Source: Hypoxylon rubiginosum (lineage: Eukaryota; Ascomycota; Sordariomycetes; Xylariales; Hypoxylaceae). Taken from it: a stretch of 64,000 bases of DNA. The stretch's first letter is position 1. Each line of letters opens with the position of its first letter. This document shows, piece by piece, positions 34,203-49,737 of this stretch. The DNA lies in contig CADCXA010000062.1 in NCBI GenBank assembly GCA_902806565.1, forward strand, positions 744,001 through 808,000. Reading direction: 5' to 3'. The translations under genes and the position numbers were made by a program. Below the pieces are notes generated by a model. It saw only the letters and a list, made by a program, of their open reading frames with translations. It searched no databases and was not told the origin of the DNA.

Positions 34203-34964
34203 CGTGGGCAATTCTAGCGATTCTAGCGGTCTATGAGAGATTTGAGTTGGGCCGTGGTGGTTTCGGGTCGGATCGTGGCTGTTACTCACAGCCCAGGGCG
34301 GCTTCTGCTGACGAGACGATTTCGTTCCTCGGAAAGAATGGTGTTAGGCACAAAAAGACGGATTGCAAAAGCAAACAGGATAAGTCCTGCTGCGTTTATA
34401 AGGATTGTTTCCTACCAATCCGGATCGCCATTGAAGAATGACGGAGCGGCGGGAAGAGAGAAAGATGAGTCGTGTGCCTTTGCAACCGAAAGTCGTAACA
34501 ATGCGGCAGGCAGTAAGAGGCTATATCGACAGGGGGTTCTCGGTGGATAAGCTACGGAAGATGACACGCTAGAGGGAATTGATCTTCGCCACCTTATCGA
34601 TACCTTTTTTTATTTTTTAATATGCAATTAAAGGGACATATGCAACAACGAGTAATTATATCATAGGTTTGTACGAGTTACGAGTTCGAAACAGATACAC
34701 CTTTTAGAAAATAGAGTAGAATATTTAAGAAGCTTTTTTCATAAAATTCGTTTTGTACAAAACATGAAAAGGTTCTAGAAACGGCTATAATAATGTCACG
34801 GAGGGCGAAAAAGATTTGACCACCCCAAACAGCATGACACCCGTAACCCAAGACCTTATACACCCCCTTATAGTGCTGAAATACTAGCAAGCCTCCCCAC
34901 AACGGGCCTGCGTACGTCTCTGCTATGTAAATGAACTCATTCTTTCTATCATCTCATGGCGTCT
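34203..34964. other. intergenic region between RBD2 and aconitase
   Basis: RBD2 promoter and aconitase 3' UTR, both genes on the minus strand. AT-rich around 34600-34780. No gene recognised. Confidence 0.5.
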
Positions 34965-37825
<2,861 letters not shown>

Positions 37826-39953
37826 GGTGACGACGGGTGGTCCTGAGAATAGCTGTGAGGGGTTCAGAATCAGAGGGTCTGATCTAATCAGCTTTAGGAT
37901 CGCGGGTAAGAGGGGAGATGGTCGTGAGGAAGACAAGACTCCTCAAAGAACGAGACCAGGAAGAGGAATTGATACTTCTAGGGAAGAAGAAAAAAAGAGG
38001 TTTTGTCGGAAGAGAAGAGAAAAGGTGGAGTTTTGTGGTTTGCGATTAAAGATGCTACCGTTAAACAACCTTGGACAACCTAGGCCGAACGGTACTACGG
38101 TACTACGGTAAAGGGAAGCTGCTAAAGCCTACTGGTCGAACCGGCGGTTTAGGTGGCTAGGCACTGCTGGATATCAGGGAGATACAGGGAGCATCAGGGT
38201 ACTTCGGCTAAGACCAAGAGGTACGTCCACTGTTTACGGTGTCACCCGGTTGAATGGACGAATCACAATAGACCCGATTACCTCAAGTAAAAAGATGTGA
38301 CCTCACACTGCTTTTGCTATCTCTTTTGCTATGTATCAGCCACCACTACGAGATAAAGAAAAAAGAAAAAGACATGGCTTCGACGCACTGACAATCTTTT
38401 TTTTCTCTTATGCAATCCTACTTATTAATTGCTAATTGACCTAGGGTATAGAAACAGACTAACATCTCAGCCATCTGTGAGTATAGAGTATGAATATGAG
38501 TATAAATGTCACCTACCATCCAAGTTGACTACATTTCGTTTCAATGGTGCGCCAAATATAAATGGACGAAAGCGGCTATGCGGATAGCATTCCATGCGTA
38601 CAGAATCTTGTGTTGACATCTCCGGACTGGGACATATTCCCACTTAGCTAGGAGCTTGATGGTAACGCAAACAAATTCCGAAAATTGTCCAGCAATCAGA
38701 GAATAGGCATTGATAATAAACTAACTAATAAACTACTTACTACCTACGTATACTATGTAAGCATAACCGACGTTAGGCAATGACAAGCAAGCCAAGGTGA
38801 ATGATATCGAGCAACGTGTGTGACTTTCTTGTTTTCCTATAGCTCAAGCCTCATTGGGAGCTGAAGAATCCATCATCTATGACCTAGCTTCCGCACAATC
38901 CCTGCTTACTCACTTACCTGTGAAACCCCCTTACGGTTAAACAGGGTGGTAAGCGCCGCATAGCAACTCCTGCAGTCATGATTGCTAGGTGTATGCGGCG
39001 CTGCTACACAAGATGAAAATACCGATAGAGCGTGGCACTCCACGACATATAGTCGCAAACCAAGACAGTCCACAGAACCGACATTACTAATAAGGCTCTG
39101 CTATTCGACGTCGGTTGTTCCTGAGCGAGTCGATGTACCTGAAAAATAGCCGTAGGTACCTCTTCGTGTCGAGCGAAGTACCGCCGTAGTGCAAGGAGCC
39201 CCCGAATCGCTTCACGAATGCACGCAGGTTCCACATTTTGAGGTCTGCAGGCCAAATTCGACAGGCCGAGACAAATTTTGCTGTGTCTGGAGACCAAGCT
39301 GGTGGGACCCCATTGGCCAATCGGCGCCAGCGCTGACGACAAGGAAATCCCCCCACGGGAAAAGAGAGAGAAGAGAAACTTGCCAACTTGCCAACTTGCC
39401 TCGGTGTATGTTTGTCACCGAGTTTGTAAACTTGACGTTTCGGCACGAGGCTATTGTTAATCCTATCGCTCTCGTCGAGCCATTGACGGGAAGTCAGCTG
39501 ACTGCTATGTCTGAACGTCAGATTAAATATTGAAATCATGCCGAGCAATTTGTACATAGTATATTAGTTCTTATTTTCCCCCTCAGATTAGGAGTTTAGT
39601 CTGGTTGTGTGAGGAACTAAGGCCAACTAAGTCGACGGCCGCAATGCCGCTCGCCCGGCCCTGCAAAACGGATGGAGCCGGATGAAATTCGGAGGCGCGG
39701 AACATGTGAATCTAAAGAACGCAAGAACGCAAAGCTTGGGCCACCTTGCATCTTGGAGTAAATGGTCAAAAAAGAAAGAAAGAAAAACAGATTGACCCCA
39801 CTAAAATTTCTACAATGGAGAAATCTCTAGCTCCACCATATCGATAACTTCATGTTCATACCGGTCCCCGAATACAACAACTTACTCCAAACCCTACCTG
39901 CGTACTATTTGGTCCTATTTGATACTTGCTATCAATTCGATTAATCATCCACT
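37826..39953. other. divergent intergenic region between aconitase and BUD20
   Basis: About 2.1 kb with no recognisable protein domain. An ATG-started 156-codon frame on the minus strand (39557-39087) has no family signature and overlaps competing frames. A strong inverted repeat lies at 38952-39002 (separate entry). Aconitase promoter on the left, BUD20 promoter on the right. Confidence 0.5.
38952..39002. repeat. perfect 11-bp inverted repeat (possible hairpin)
   Basis: AGCGCCGCATA at 38952-38962 pairs perfectly with TATGCGGCGCT at 38992-39002. A second inner pair GCAA/TTGC (38963-38966 and 38982-38985) lies inside it. The loop is about 15 bases. Seven G:C pairs make a stable stem in otherwise ordinary intergenic DNA. 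Confidence 0.6.
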
Positions 39954-40378
39954 ATGGGTGTCACCAACAAACGTACCCTCACCAAGACCCGTCGAAAGAT
40001 AAGAGACATCGACCAGATCAAGGCCGACCTCCGTTCACCGAAACACCTGGCCCAATTCAAGGAGGCCAAAGCGCCTGAAGATCTACCGGACTTGGGCAAA
40101 TGGTACTGTACGGAATGCGCGAAGTGGTTCGAGAGCGAAGTGAACCTCGTGATGCACAGAAAGGGCAAGCCGCACAAGAGAAGGTGTGTACTGTACCATC
40201 TTAGGGCAGCGTATTGCATTTGGGTATTTAGTCTAACAATGGATATAGAGTCAAGCAACTTTCGGGAGAACCTTACACACAGAAGGAAGCCGAGGCAGCG
40301 ATTGGCCTGCAACCCGATGTTGGAGGTCCCAATCGAACTGAGAAGACTGTCGACAACGAGATTACGATGGCAACCTGA
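39954..40378 (+). CDS. BUD20: C2H2 zinc-finger pre-60S factor Bud20
   Basis: Shuttling factor that rides on pre-60S ribosomal particles and helps their nuclear export. Exons 39954-40183 and 40249-40378, intron 65 nt (GTGTGT to GATATAG), 119 residues. The N-terminus is strongly basic (GVTNKRTLTKTRRKIRDIDQ), as in all Bud20/ZNF593 proteins. A single C2H2 finger follows: YCTECAKWFESEVNLVMHRKGKPHKRR, whose zinc ligands are two Cys and two His. Exon 2 supplies the family tail RVKQLSGEPYTQKEAEAA (Arg codon split by the intron) and ends ITMAT. Length agrees with filamentous fungal orthologues, shorter than the yeast protein. Confidence 0.93.
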
Positions 40379-40593
40379 ATGGTCGAATGGTCGAACCCCT
40401 AGCCTACAAGCATCCAAATAGTGTTGCTCGTACTGCCTCTTAATACATTTGCGACCGATAGTTACCCCCGATCCAGCGTTTAGTCGATTGTACCATATAA
40501 TGGGCCGTTATTCGGCCGTCTCAAATAAGGTGCTATAGCCGGGTGTGGAATAGATGAGGAGATATTGAATCACCGACAGTTTTCAGACTTCGC

Positions 40594-41350
40594 TCATCTT
40601 AAACCACGGGCCCGAGGTCTGACAAGACCACTCTGGCGACCTCTCGCCGTACCACCTCTTCCTCTCGACTGCGCGCCGCCTCTCGAAGGACCGGGCACAC
40701 GAGATTGACGAGTATCGGGCTGTGGCGTCGCAAACTTCTTGGGGGTCGGTTTAGAGACGGTGGGCGGATGATCTACAAAAGATGTGTCCGTGGTCCTAGA
40801 TAGAAAATTAGAGTCTAGGCTCATAACTCAAGATAACGTGAACTGACATAAAAGTTGTTTCCCCATCCATATCGCCTCGTTCTGTGCTTCTAGATCGAAC
40901 GACGGGCGGTGATTGCTCTTCATTCACCTTCTCATTCAGTTTTGCTCTGCGAAACGACTCGGGAATGGGCCCCTATATTTATAATCGTAAACTATAAGAT
41001 GGTGCCTAAATTTCATGGTGATGAACTATTCTCACCTCCGGAAAGTCAACACAGAAAGCGTTCATGTTTAAGCCGTATAGAAAGCTAGCGAAGCTCTCAC
41101 TAAAGCGGGCGAGACTCTCGTGCATCAGCTGGAAGTGCATCATGTTGGCCTCCAAGTCGGCGACGGCGTCCGAGAGCTCGGCAAACGCGGGCTCGAAGGT
41201 GTTTAGGGGGAAGGGCTCGCTGCCCTCGACGCTGCGCTGGGCGGATTCGCGGAACGAGGAGCGGGAGGAGGGGCGGAGGGGCGTCGTCGGACGCGATCGC
41301 GACGTGGAGCGCGGCCGTCTCGCGCTGTCGTGACCTTCGCTGGCAGACAT
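40594..41350 (-). CDS. DAM1: DASH/Dam1 complex subunit Dam1
   Basis: Subunit of the outer-kinetochore DASH ring that couples chromosomes to microtubules. Three exons: 41350-41036, 40972-40848 and 40795-40594; introns 63 and 52 nt; 213 residues. The N-terminus is Ser/Arg-rich and disordered. The conserved Dam1 core is LEANMMHFQLMHESLARF then SESFASFLYGLNMNAFCVDFPE. Exon 2 continues GPIPESFRRAKLNEK. The C-terminus is basic and Gly/Arg-rich (RGGAQSRGRGGTARGR), a likely microtubule- or RNA-binding tail; Aurora-type R-S/T sites are plausible but unproven. The exon 2/3 junction gives Met-Thr-Thr; using the ATG at 40823 as a separate start would be artificial. Confidence 0.92.
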
Positions 41351-43071
41351 GGTTGGAAATTGAAGTCCAATGGTACCACTATATAGTAGATCAAGAGAGT
41401 TCTTTGGTTGAATAGAAAAGTCCAGTGTGTTTATGTTGCAGGTGAGCTGAAAGTGTCTAGAAAAACAACACTGACTTACGAACTTCTAATCGTATCTACA
41501 ATCGGTTTCCCAAGTAGGCAAATCAGTGTCTTGGCAACAAGATCCGCCTGTCCAATTGTGGTGGGGTACCAGCCACCACTCGGCACGTGCCAGATTGCTA
41601 TTTAATAGTAAATCGTAACCTCAAATATTGCGCCCTAGCTCGCCTAGAAATGCACGATGATGCGTACGTAAAAATAACTACTGCTTAATATACACGAAAA
41701 AAAATAGCTTTCAGTCACCTCAAACACGATGATAAGACTTGAGGATTTTAGTCTTAAATGGAGTCAAAACCAGAAATACTCCCTTTGGTATAGGTAAGGT
41801 AAGATGAGGCACTGAAGCTTAAAAGTCCAACCCAACGGATGACGTAAACTCTAAAGGAGAAAAGGGACGGGACGGTACGAAACAGTTCGGACCTTAAACG
41901 AAATTGGATAATAGCATGGGGTATACTGCTTAACTACATCTGATGCTTGCTTAGCTTCTACTATAACGTACTAGTCTACCAATTACATAAGGAAGTCTTT
42001 CATAATTCTCATCACTGTTTTACTTTACCTATATGTAGGTAGGTACACGTAAATACCATTCCAATCGTCACTCTATACTATATATCTCTCCATTCACTGT
42101 TTGTCGTGAAAACTAGATACTTCGGCTTATTATACCGCGCTTCGAACAGAGCGATATATCCATTAGAGAACCCAACACTTACTCCAAACTCTCAAGATCT
42201 AACTGGCAGACTGGCACGCGAGACCGAATACGATTGGCCTATACGACAGTTACATCGAGACTTAAGGTACATGCTACCGTCAGCACCCTGTAAAGTCAAC
42301 GTCAACGTGAGCAGCTCCAGCCCCTCGGGCCTCCCTTCTCACACTCCATTGTCTAAGGCGCTATTTCGCGCCTTTTCGACAAACCAGGACGTTGCGAGGG
42401 CGCTTTTATCCCGTCCTCCCTAGATAGCTAAGCCACCCTCATTCGTAGAGGTGTAGCTTACAACTTATACGCTTATACGGCGATAGGGCCGTTCGGGTCC
42501 GCCGGACATTGTGCGAGCTCCAGCTCCAGCTCCAGCTCCTGGGCTATCCTGTTCCTTGGGCCTTATGAAAACGCCAATACCGACGCCATCCTTTTTCTTC
42601 ATAACTCCGAGGCTTCGCGTTAACAATATTCGTGTCGCAAGCCGTCCCAATTATTTACACTGTTTCCATCAGTATTCACATTACCCTTCAAAGGCCTTTC
42701 GCGCATCTTCAAACCCCGCCTGCACTCTGACTCGTCCATTGTCAGAGCTTGCACAGCCCCGCGGATTTTCGTCGCAACCCTCTAAGGGAGACATCAACGC
42801 TTACAAATTTTGCGTAGCATCACGCCTCTTCCAAATCCGGGATACTCATCACAATACTCGTCACGAGGCACGAGGACATTCAAGATACAACTCTAAAACT
42901 GAGCTGCGCTTGAAAAGCCAGATATCTCCACTGCTGTATACTATACCCTTGGTTATATTCGGCGCATTAGTCCTCTACGGTTTTGTCCCCTTCGCTTCAG
43001 GAAGCTCTTCAACGACGCAAGACTTTGCCAGCGAAAGCGCATACGTCGCCGACGACTTTGAAATTGAAGAA
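41351..43071. other. divergent intergenic region between DAM1 and the SEC14 gene
   Basis: DAM1 promoter and SEC14-gene leader. From 42565 the sequence is open in frame with the SEC14 protein (see that entry). Upstream of 42430 no convincing coding region; a 105-codon frame at 42106 lacks an ATG start. A TAGGTAGGTAC motif is at 42036-42046. Confidence 0.5.
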
Positions 43072-44641
<1,570 letters not shown>

Positions 44642-44877
44642 AAGGTTTAACGGGTCGAGCTGGTGGTGCATTCAACAGGGCATCGAGGGATATTGGAACG
44701 AGTAAACCGCATAGACCAGGTATCAATGCCAATCAAAATTAATGAAGGGAAAATTCGTAATCTGACTGTTCATGTGAAATGCATTCCATTATGTAGCTCG
44801 CCGCATTAGATAGGCGTCTGTCATCTACATAGAACGACGACCTATCTGTAAATACGGATCTAGACGAGTAAGTCTCT

Positions 44878-45720
44878 TCACATCTTGGACTTGAGCTCCT
44901 CAGACAGGGCCTTCAGCGCTTCCATATCCGTCGCCTGCTGCGGCCAACCTACACCAAGTCCTTGCTTCTCATCCGGCTTGGGGATCTAAACAAGACGTTA
45001 GTGACATACTACACCTCATCATAGACCAGGGGGTTTCGAGTAGACTTACCATGTGGAAGTGAACCTAGAATCAGAGGGGAAGAATCGTAGTTAGCCAATC
45101 CGTTCACCACTCCCTTTTCCTTCTTTGTGACGCTATAATACATAGTTGAAAGAAAAGGAAGGAAACTCACGTGATCGACGACCTGGTGGGCGATGCGGCC
45201 GTTGTTCTGCAGGATGTTGAAGTCGACGGCGCCCGAGGCCGTGGCGAGCTTCTTGGCCACGGGCAGGATCTCGTTCAGTTGGTCGTCGGGGATGTCGGTC
45301 AGCTTGGCGCCGTGGAACTTGGGGATGACGAGCTAGGTGGACGACTGGTGTGAGCGAGTGGTGGTGTAGCTAGATATAATACAACTACACCAGACGGAGG
45401 ACAGAGTGGTTTCTCTTACAGCATGGCCCTTGCTCAGGGGGTTGATGTCCAGGAAGGCGAGGGTCTTGTCGCTCTCGAAGAGCTTGAAGCAGGGGATCTC
45501 TCCTATAATTCGCCGTGTTAATTGGCTGCTATATCCCTAACGGCACTCTAATGAAGGAACCCGGATGGCTGGGTTCTTGTGAAAGCCTAAGGGTTATGGC
45601 ATATCCATGGTATGATACTGGGCCTAGGAAGAAGCTAAAGACCAATTGGGGCGGAATCAAACTTATACACTTGCCTTTGATGATCTTACAGAAGATGCAG
45701 ACGGACATCTTGGTTGACAT
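44878..45720 (-). CDS. HNT1: HIT-family hydrolase Hnt1 (adenosine 5'-phosphoramidase)
   Basis: Histidine-triad nucleotide hydrolase that cleaves AMP-lysine-type phosphoramidates. Five exons: 45720-45675, 45502-45420, 45332-45171, 45064-45050 (15 nt) and 44985-44878, giving 137 residues. Exon 1 holds CIFCKIIKGE (family N-terminus), exon 2 PCFKLFESDKTLAFLDINPLS, exon 3 LVIPKFHGAKLTDIPDD and NNGRIAHQVVDH. The catalytic triad HVHFHMIPKP is spread over three exons: His97 ends exon 3, His99 and His101 lie in the 15-nt exon VHFHM, and the rest is exon 5. Intron 1 uses a GC donor (AAAG before GCAAGT), the only choice that keeps KGEIPCF in frame. All other introns are GT-AG. Length equals Hnt1/HINT orthologues. 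Confidence 0.94.
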
Positions 45721-46807
45721 TGACCTCTAAGTCAGGGTTTGCTTAAAAGGTAAGGCTAGGAATTGGGAACGTGGACCTTGATGGCAGTTCTAGGTCCAGA
45801 TATACACACGTAAGAAATATGATCCGCGGTTTTCAACGTCTCTCGTTCGAATGAGAATTGGGAAACAGCTCACAACTCGCACCTCGGTATCACTAGCGAT
45901 TGGTATTGTCACTGGTCACTGCACCTAGGACGTCAGGGGTGAGGGGCAGGGAGCTACCCCACCTGCTTACTTACGACTCTGTACCTTACTCCGGATCTCG
46001 GTATGATCTCGGGCCTGAGAAATATCAGGTCAGGATGTACCAGCGTCTTAAAAGCTACCTATGTATACAAATGTAATTGAATAAGAAATTTAAAAAAAAA
46101 AAAAAAAAAAAACAACTGTTGACATTGTTGGCATAATAAGAATAGTGTTAGCAAGTATGGACGTGTAACAATAAAATGAAAAATGCTTTGCGATGCAAAA
46201 TTTGAATCGGGGACTTCCCGAGATTTGTTTCCAAAGATTAGAGTAAAGGAGCTTTTTGGGTTACACAAGGTTGAGTCAGGTAAAAGGCATGAGTCAAGTA
46301 CTTTTATGCAATCCCGCTCCTGAGAATTTGAAATGTTATTTTATTCTATATACCCTTTCAAAAAGTGGGTCTACAGGAAGATCAGTGCCGAAGTTTTGCC
46401 TACCAACCGTCAAGTCAACTACGAAGTACAGCCATGGAAAAGGGGTAACGCTTAGAAATTCCGTGTAATATCCATTCGTCCTTATGAGTGTCATCATTAA
46501 AGGGCGAGAGAAATTCGTTTACATGGATACGAATAGTTATTGATCAAGTATGAGATTTGCCCAAGACGTACGTACTATGTGGTAGGTTGTAAGACAGTAG
46601 ATGATATGAGACAAGTAACGCCACGATCGATCAGACCAATCAGATGTGTATGCCAGCGTTGGCTTTCCTGCCTGAGAGGTTTATATGTGTGTGTTGTCTC
46701 CTTACACCGAACAATCTATCGCACCGAATCTTGAACTCGGCACAGTGAAGCCAACGCCAACTCGCGTCCGAATACAATATACCGCGACTGTTATTTGGCT
46801 TAGAGCG
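45721..46807. other. intergenic region before the HET pseudogene
   Basis: About 1.1 kb with no recognisable gene. Holds a 20-base poly(A) run (46092-46112) and, near 46200, a weak tRNA B-box-like sequence that was rejected. Raised AT content and no conserved frame are consistent with accessory, repeat-derived DNA. Confidence 0.45.
46092..46112 (+). repeat. poly(A) run
   Basis: About twenty consecutive A residues on the plus strand. May be a retroposon tail or plain slippage; no element could be delimited upstream of it. Confidence 0.6.
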
Positions 46808-48815
46808 ATGGAGCCAGTTTGTGATCTTTGTCGTGGTTTGACAGATGAATTTATTAACGAATACGTCCTCCCCCTCCCTGCTCAATCATCATGCCGACGA
46901 TGCAACTTCGTCATACGTCTACTTAACCAATTCATGCCCGAGGCTAGACGACGTGACTTGCGCTCAATGTGCCTTAATTTGGGTTTTAACAATAATCCCG
47001 GGGAGCGACGCAGGGTCATTATATATGGATTTGATCGCCACGGACATTATACTCTTTTCTTTAGTGTGTATATAACAGTACCTAAAGGTATGAATTATAT
47101 CTACCATAATATTTGGAGTTTACAGGAAAGACTGCGGAATAAGTTACTATCTATTGTGTCCTCTACTAACCGTTTGCTTAGATGGTGGGTTCTGGCCTCA
47201 GATGTGGCCGCAGTTAGGGGTCACTCGCCGTAGAGATGCCAGGAATCCACGGGATATTTCATACATCCAGTTTGTTAGAGATAATCTTCAGAACTGTTGC
47301 TCCTATCATAAGACCTCCTGTTTTGCATCTGGCTTTGGCGGCCTTCCCAGGAGGCTGGTTGATATAGGTTCTCATAGGTCACTGGTTTATCTTAAGGAGG
47401 GCTTGAATGAAACGTGTTCTCAAGGTGAAGACGGTGGCATACTATATTTAGCTTTGAGCTACTGCTAGGGAAACCCGTCCAAGCTTTTGACAACTAAAAA
47501 GAATAATATTGAAATACACAAAGGGGGGGTTCTTCGAGAAGCCCTTCCTCAGACAATCCGGGACGCAATATTCATCTCTCTTCAGCTTGGATTGAGATAT
47601 ATGTGGATCGACGGCCTCTGCATTATCTAGGACGATGCCTCCGACTGGGAAGCTGAGGCATCCAAGATGGGCGCCTACTTCAGAGAAGCTCATATCACTA
47701 TTGCAGCATCTTCTTCAAAAGATGCATGCTCGGGAATATTTGCCCAAAGGACGGACTGTCTAGATATCCATGCCATAGAGATGGAGGACGACGAAGGGGC
47801 AGTAGGAGAACTGGACGTCCAGTGAAAGCCGGATTTCTACCACCGTTCTGAGAACATAGGCGTCCTGGGGGAAAGGGCGTGGGCATTTCAAGAAAGCATC
47901 TTATCGAGGCGAGTGGCGCACTTCACCGAAGCGGGTGTTATCTGGGAATGGGACGGATCGCTGCTGTTCGAAGACGGGTGGCCGCTGGATAACTTGAACG
48001 GCCTCAAGAACTATATACGTGAACTGGATGACCCCCTGAATCGCTGGGGAAGAGTTGTGGAAAGCTACTCCAGAAGGAGACTTACGCTTGTGCGGGACAA
48101 GCTGCCCGCTCTCTCTGGAATCGCCGCAATGGTAAGACCGATCTTAGGGGGAGACCGATACGTGGCTGGCATGTGGGAGAAGACTTTACTGTACGAACTC
48201 TTATGGTCTAGCAAATGGTTAGAGGATCGTAGTTGCGTGCTAGAGCTTATCGAAGGCCCTTCTTGGACATGGGCCTCCGTCTACGCGCCTATTGACTACT
48301 TTACCGATTCTAGCATCTATCCAAGAAACACAAACCGGAAGTTACGTCCCTTTTCTGCGATTATGAGTATCGACTGTGTTTCCCAGGGGGAAAACCCCTT
48401 CGCTGGCTTCGTGGAGGGCTGTGTTGAAATAGAGGGGCTGGTGACATGGGGCACGATCACATTTGAAAGGACCGAAGACGGGACAATGCATTTCAGACCG
48501 CGTGTAACCGACCAGCATCTCATCTTTCGGCCGGACACTGCGTTAGATGCAGTCGAAAGCCATACTACCACGCTGCCCGGGCTTCGGAGGGTAAACACAA
48601 TACCGAACCATTTCGAGGCGACGCTAGCATGTATTTGGATCTGTACTTACTCGTCTAACATGAGCATTATATACGGACTTGCCATCACCGAATTGGAATC
48701 TAGACCGGGGTATTTTACGCGAGTGGGCTACCTAGAATGCCATGATCTCGATGGATATCCACAGTGGTTGTTTAACACTCTACCTGGCAGCCGTAGATGT
48801 GTTTGTCTCGTCTAG
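46808..48815 (+). pseudogene. HET-domain (heterokaryon incompatibility) gene broken by three stops
   Basis: Exon 1 (46808-47087) starts MEPVCDLCRGLTDEF. A 94-nt intron (GTATGA to GCTTAG) joins it in phase to exon 2 (47182-48815, DGGFWPQMWPQLGVTRR). The whole would be 637 codons, a normal HET-protein length, in one unbroken frame apart from three stops: TAG at 47466, TAG at 47628 and TGA at 47823. They fall in the HET domain itself: YLALSYC-stop-GNPSKLL (Trp expected in the ALSYxWG motif) and WIDGLCII-stop-DDASDW (Gln expected in CIIQDD). No frameshift is seen. The first two stops are TpG-to-TpA and CpA-to-TpA changes, the RIP context. Intact HET proteins trigger cell death after fusion of unlike strains; this copy should be inactive. 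Confidence 0.88.
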
Positions 48816-49737
48816 GTATGGAGTTCCATGTTCGCTAGGGTATCTATGTCTCTTTTATTAGCCAGGAGAGTCTACTGGGCCACTCTAATGAAACACATCA
48901 GAGCTGTTCATTTTCCGTATGATTATCGCCCCCATCTTGCAACTAGGAGAATACTACTGCCGTGTATACATAATGGCGTTCTTATAGCTAGACGAGAGTA
49001 TTGGTCGTCACCCAAGAACCAGGCCCTAACAAGTCTCTGATATATACTTCTCGAATCCTCTCCCCAGTACCTACAAACACTTTCATGACGAGAAATATGC
49101 TACATGTATACCTCCTGTAGTATACCAGTTCATTCAACTATTGTTAGAGACCGAACTGACTCTATAAAACGTGGAATTGAGTTATGATATCCCATTGTTG
49201 CGTCTTGTCTACCCCTTTTTGAGACCCTAAAGATCCATCGATACATGGTTGCGTATTCGATAGATGTGTAACAAATGTACTGACCTAGGACTAATAACGA
49301 CATATGTACGGCTCATACTAGGTATAAACCTCCGTATTTGCCGTCTATTTGATTTGTAGGGTGTATGGACGAAGGTTGGCACACAGGTAGATGTAACAAA
49401 ATACCATCAAAAACGATCACATCTACGCAAGGGGTAGGAGGAGCATTCGCTTTCACACTTCATACTAACACTCCGTATCATTCCACTCATTCGTAAAGCC
49501 TTGATTTCTTTTTAGCAACGGCTACGTTGGTTCGTACGTCCGTCCTCTCACCTCAGAAGGACGTATGCATATCTATTAGTGTGTCTATCGTACAAGGCTC
49601 GGCCTCTCAATATAGGGAGAGCAGCTTGCTTTGCTCAACTTTCTCCCCCTGTCTGACCGAGTCCCAGCTTATCACGTAGCAATATGCATGTCTCTCAAAA
49701 AGGATTGCTTAGATGCTTAAGAGAAACGACATGAAAA
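48816..49737. other. intergenic region between HET pseudogene and RPN9
   Basis: About 0.9 kb, no gene recognised. The right part should hold the RPN9 3' UTR. Confidence 0.5.

Noticed and set aside
34203..34289. N-terminal extension of RBD2
   Set aside because: Opens with GTG in a GTGAGT sequence that looks like a splice donor; ATG at 34202 fits the family.
39087..39557. 156-codon minus-strand frame with an ATG
   Set aside because: No family signature, overlapped by equally long frames, and no support from splice-site structure.
42106..42423. 105-codon frame upstream of the SEC14 gene
   Set aside because: Starts with GTG, ends in a stop before the SEC14 frame opens, and no splice joins them convincingly.
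46190..46260. tRNA-like sequence (TTTGAATCGGGG resembling a B box)
   Set aside because: No matching A box or cloverleaf on either strand.
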